Made by a program: the position numbers and the translations under genes. A stretch of DNA of 5,893 nucleotides from Deinococcus sp. (GTDB taxonomy: Bacteria > Deinococcota > Deinococci > Deinococcales > Deinococcaceae). Under the pieces are notes generated by a model. It had not been told where the DNA came from. It saw only the letters and a program-made list of their open reading frames with translations, and did not search any database. The stretch is from contig JAQBPF010000083.1 of assembly GCA_028287665.1 (NCBI GenBank), forward strand, positions 1 through 5,893, written 5' to 3'. How positions within the stretch are numbered: position 1 is the first letter of the stretch; each line of letters starts with the position of its first letter. Positions 5,456-5,893 of this stretch are shown here, one piece after another.

Positions 5456-5887
5456 ATGCTCCGTGCCGCCCTGCCTGCCGACGCTTCCACCCTTGCCCTG
5501 CACCGCTTTCCCGCCGAAGCAGACGCGAACGAGCGGCCCACCTATACGGCGTGGGTAGAAACGGCCCTGAAGCAGGGCAAGTATCTGGGCTTCGTCACGG
5601 GCTTGGAAAGGGGAGAAGTCATCTCTGGCGCGGGCCTGACTGTGCTGGACTGGGGGCCGACGCGGGGTGATCCACAGCCGTTTCGGGGCCGGATCGTGAA
5701 TGTCTGGACGCATCTCGATCACCGCAGACAGGGCCACGCCCGCGCCGCTGTGCTGGCCTGCCTTGCCGCCGCCCAGCGCCGGGGGAGCTCGCGCTTCAGC
5801 CTGGGCACCACGCCCGAAGCCCGCGCCCTGTACGAATCGTTGGGCTTCCGGGCGGGTGGAGCAGAACTGGGGCTGACACTGGAATAG
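5456..5887 (+). CDS. GNAT family N-acetyltransferase
   Basis: The 143-residue product has the GNAT layout. Motif A is the strand RIVNVWTHLDHR followed by the acetyl-CoA pyrophosphate loop RRQGHA (90-95) and the helix ARAAVLACLAAAQRRG. Motif B is TTPEARALYESLGF (118-131), a form typical of the family. It would transfer an acetyl group from acetyl-CoA to an amine; the substrate cannot be read from the sequence. At 143 residues it is a short but complete single domain. The in-frame TAG at 5444-5446, inside the -10 box, rules out any earlier start. There is no Shine-Dalgarno sequence, so a leaderless mRNA is likely. It diverges from the repeat-protein gene across 43 bp, so the two could be co-regulated, but no functional link is shown. 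Confidence 0.88.
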   Translation: MLRAALPADASTLALHRFPAEADANERPTYTAWVETALKQGKYLGFVTGLERGEVISGAGLTVLDWGPTRGDPQPFRGRIVNVWTHLDHRRQGHARAAVLACLAAAQRRGSSRFSLGTTPEARALYESLGFRAGGAELGLTLE

Positions 5888-5893
5888 ACCGGA

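Noticed and set aside
4942..5670. Plus-strand open frame of 242 codons spanning the divergent promoter region
   Set aside because: It runs antisense through the repeat-protein gene, then out of frame through the GNAT gene, and has no motif or start signal of its own.

Overview
The window looks like chromosomal DNA from a Deinococcus-type bacterium. Most of it is high GC (about two thirds G+C in the stretch I counted by hand). Nearly every gene starts without a Shine-Dalgarno sequence, and a TANNNT-like -10 box ends 6-9 bases before the ATG. That is the leaderless arrangement known to be common in Deinococcus. The protein set fits too: a DUF420 membrane protein, PanB, an exported FG-GAP/VCBS-like protein, a ChlI/MoxR-type AAA+ ATPase and a GNAT acetyltransferase. 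The genus is inferred from these features, not from a database match.

Layout. Positions 1-587 (minus) hold the N-terminal 195 codons of a six-helix membrane protein that runs off the left edge. Its DNA is clearly AT-rich (37-42% GC in three rows counted), unlike the rest of the window. Its promoter faces that of a DUF420 protein (691-1170, plus) across a 103-bp gap. A GC-rich terminator-like hairpin lies in the 195-bp gap before panB (1366-2187, plus), which encodes ketopantoate hydroxymethyltransferase of the pantothenate/CoA pathway. panB converges with an exported protein carrying two calcium-loop motifs (2240-3133, minus), the only gene here with a strong ribosome binding site. Upstream of that on the same strand is the AAA+ ATPase (3306-4784, minus), and before it a protein built of six exact 22-residue repeats with a hydrophobic C-terminal segment (4891-5412, minus). 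The repeat protein shares a 43-bp divergent promoter region with a GNAT acetyltransferase (5456-5887, plus).

The genes are mostly separate transcription units, each with its own promoter-like box, so there is no obvious single pathway. The item most likely to be undescribed is the 22-residue repeat protein, which reads as a predicted beta-solenoid with a possible C-terminal membrane anchor, encoded just upstream of the ATPase. Also worth attention are the compositionally foreign membrane protein at the left edge, a 16-bp tandem repeat in the leader of the exported protein, and the ATPase without a von Willebrand A partner beside it. No RNA genes, insertion sequences or CRISPR arrays were seen. 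No gene-free stretch exceeds 300 bases.
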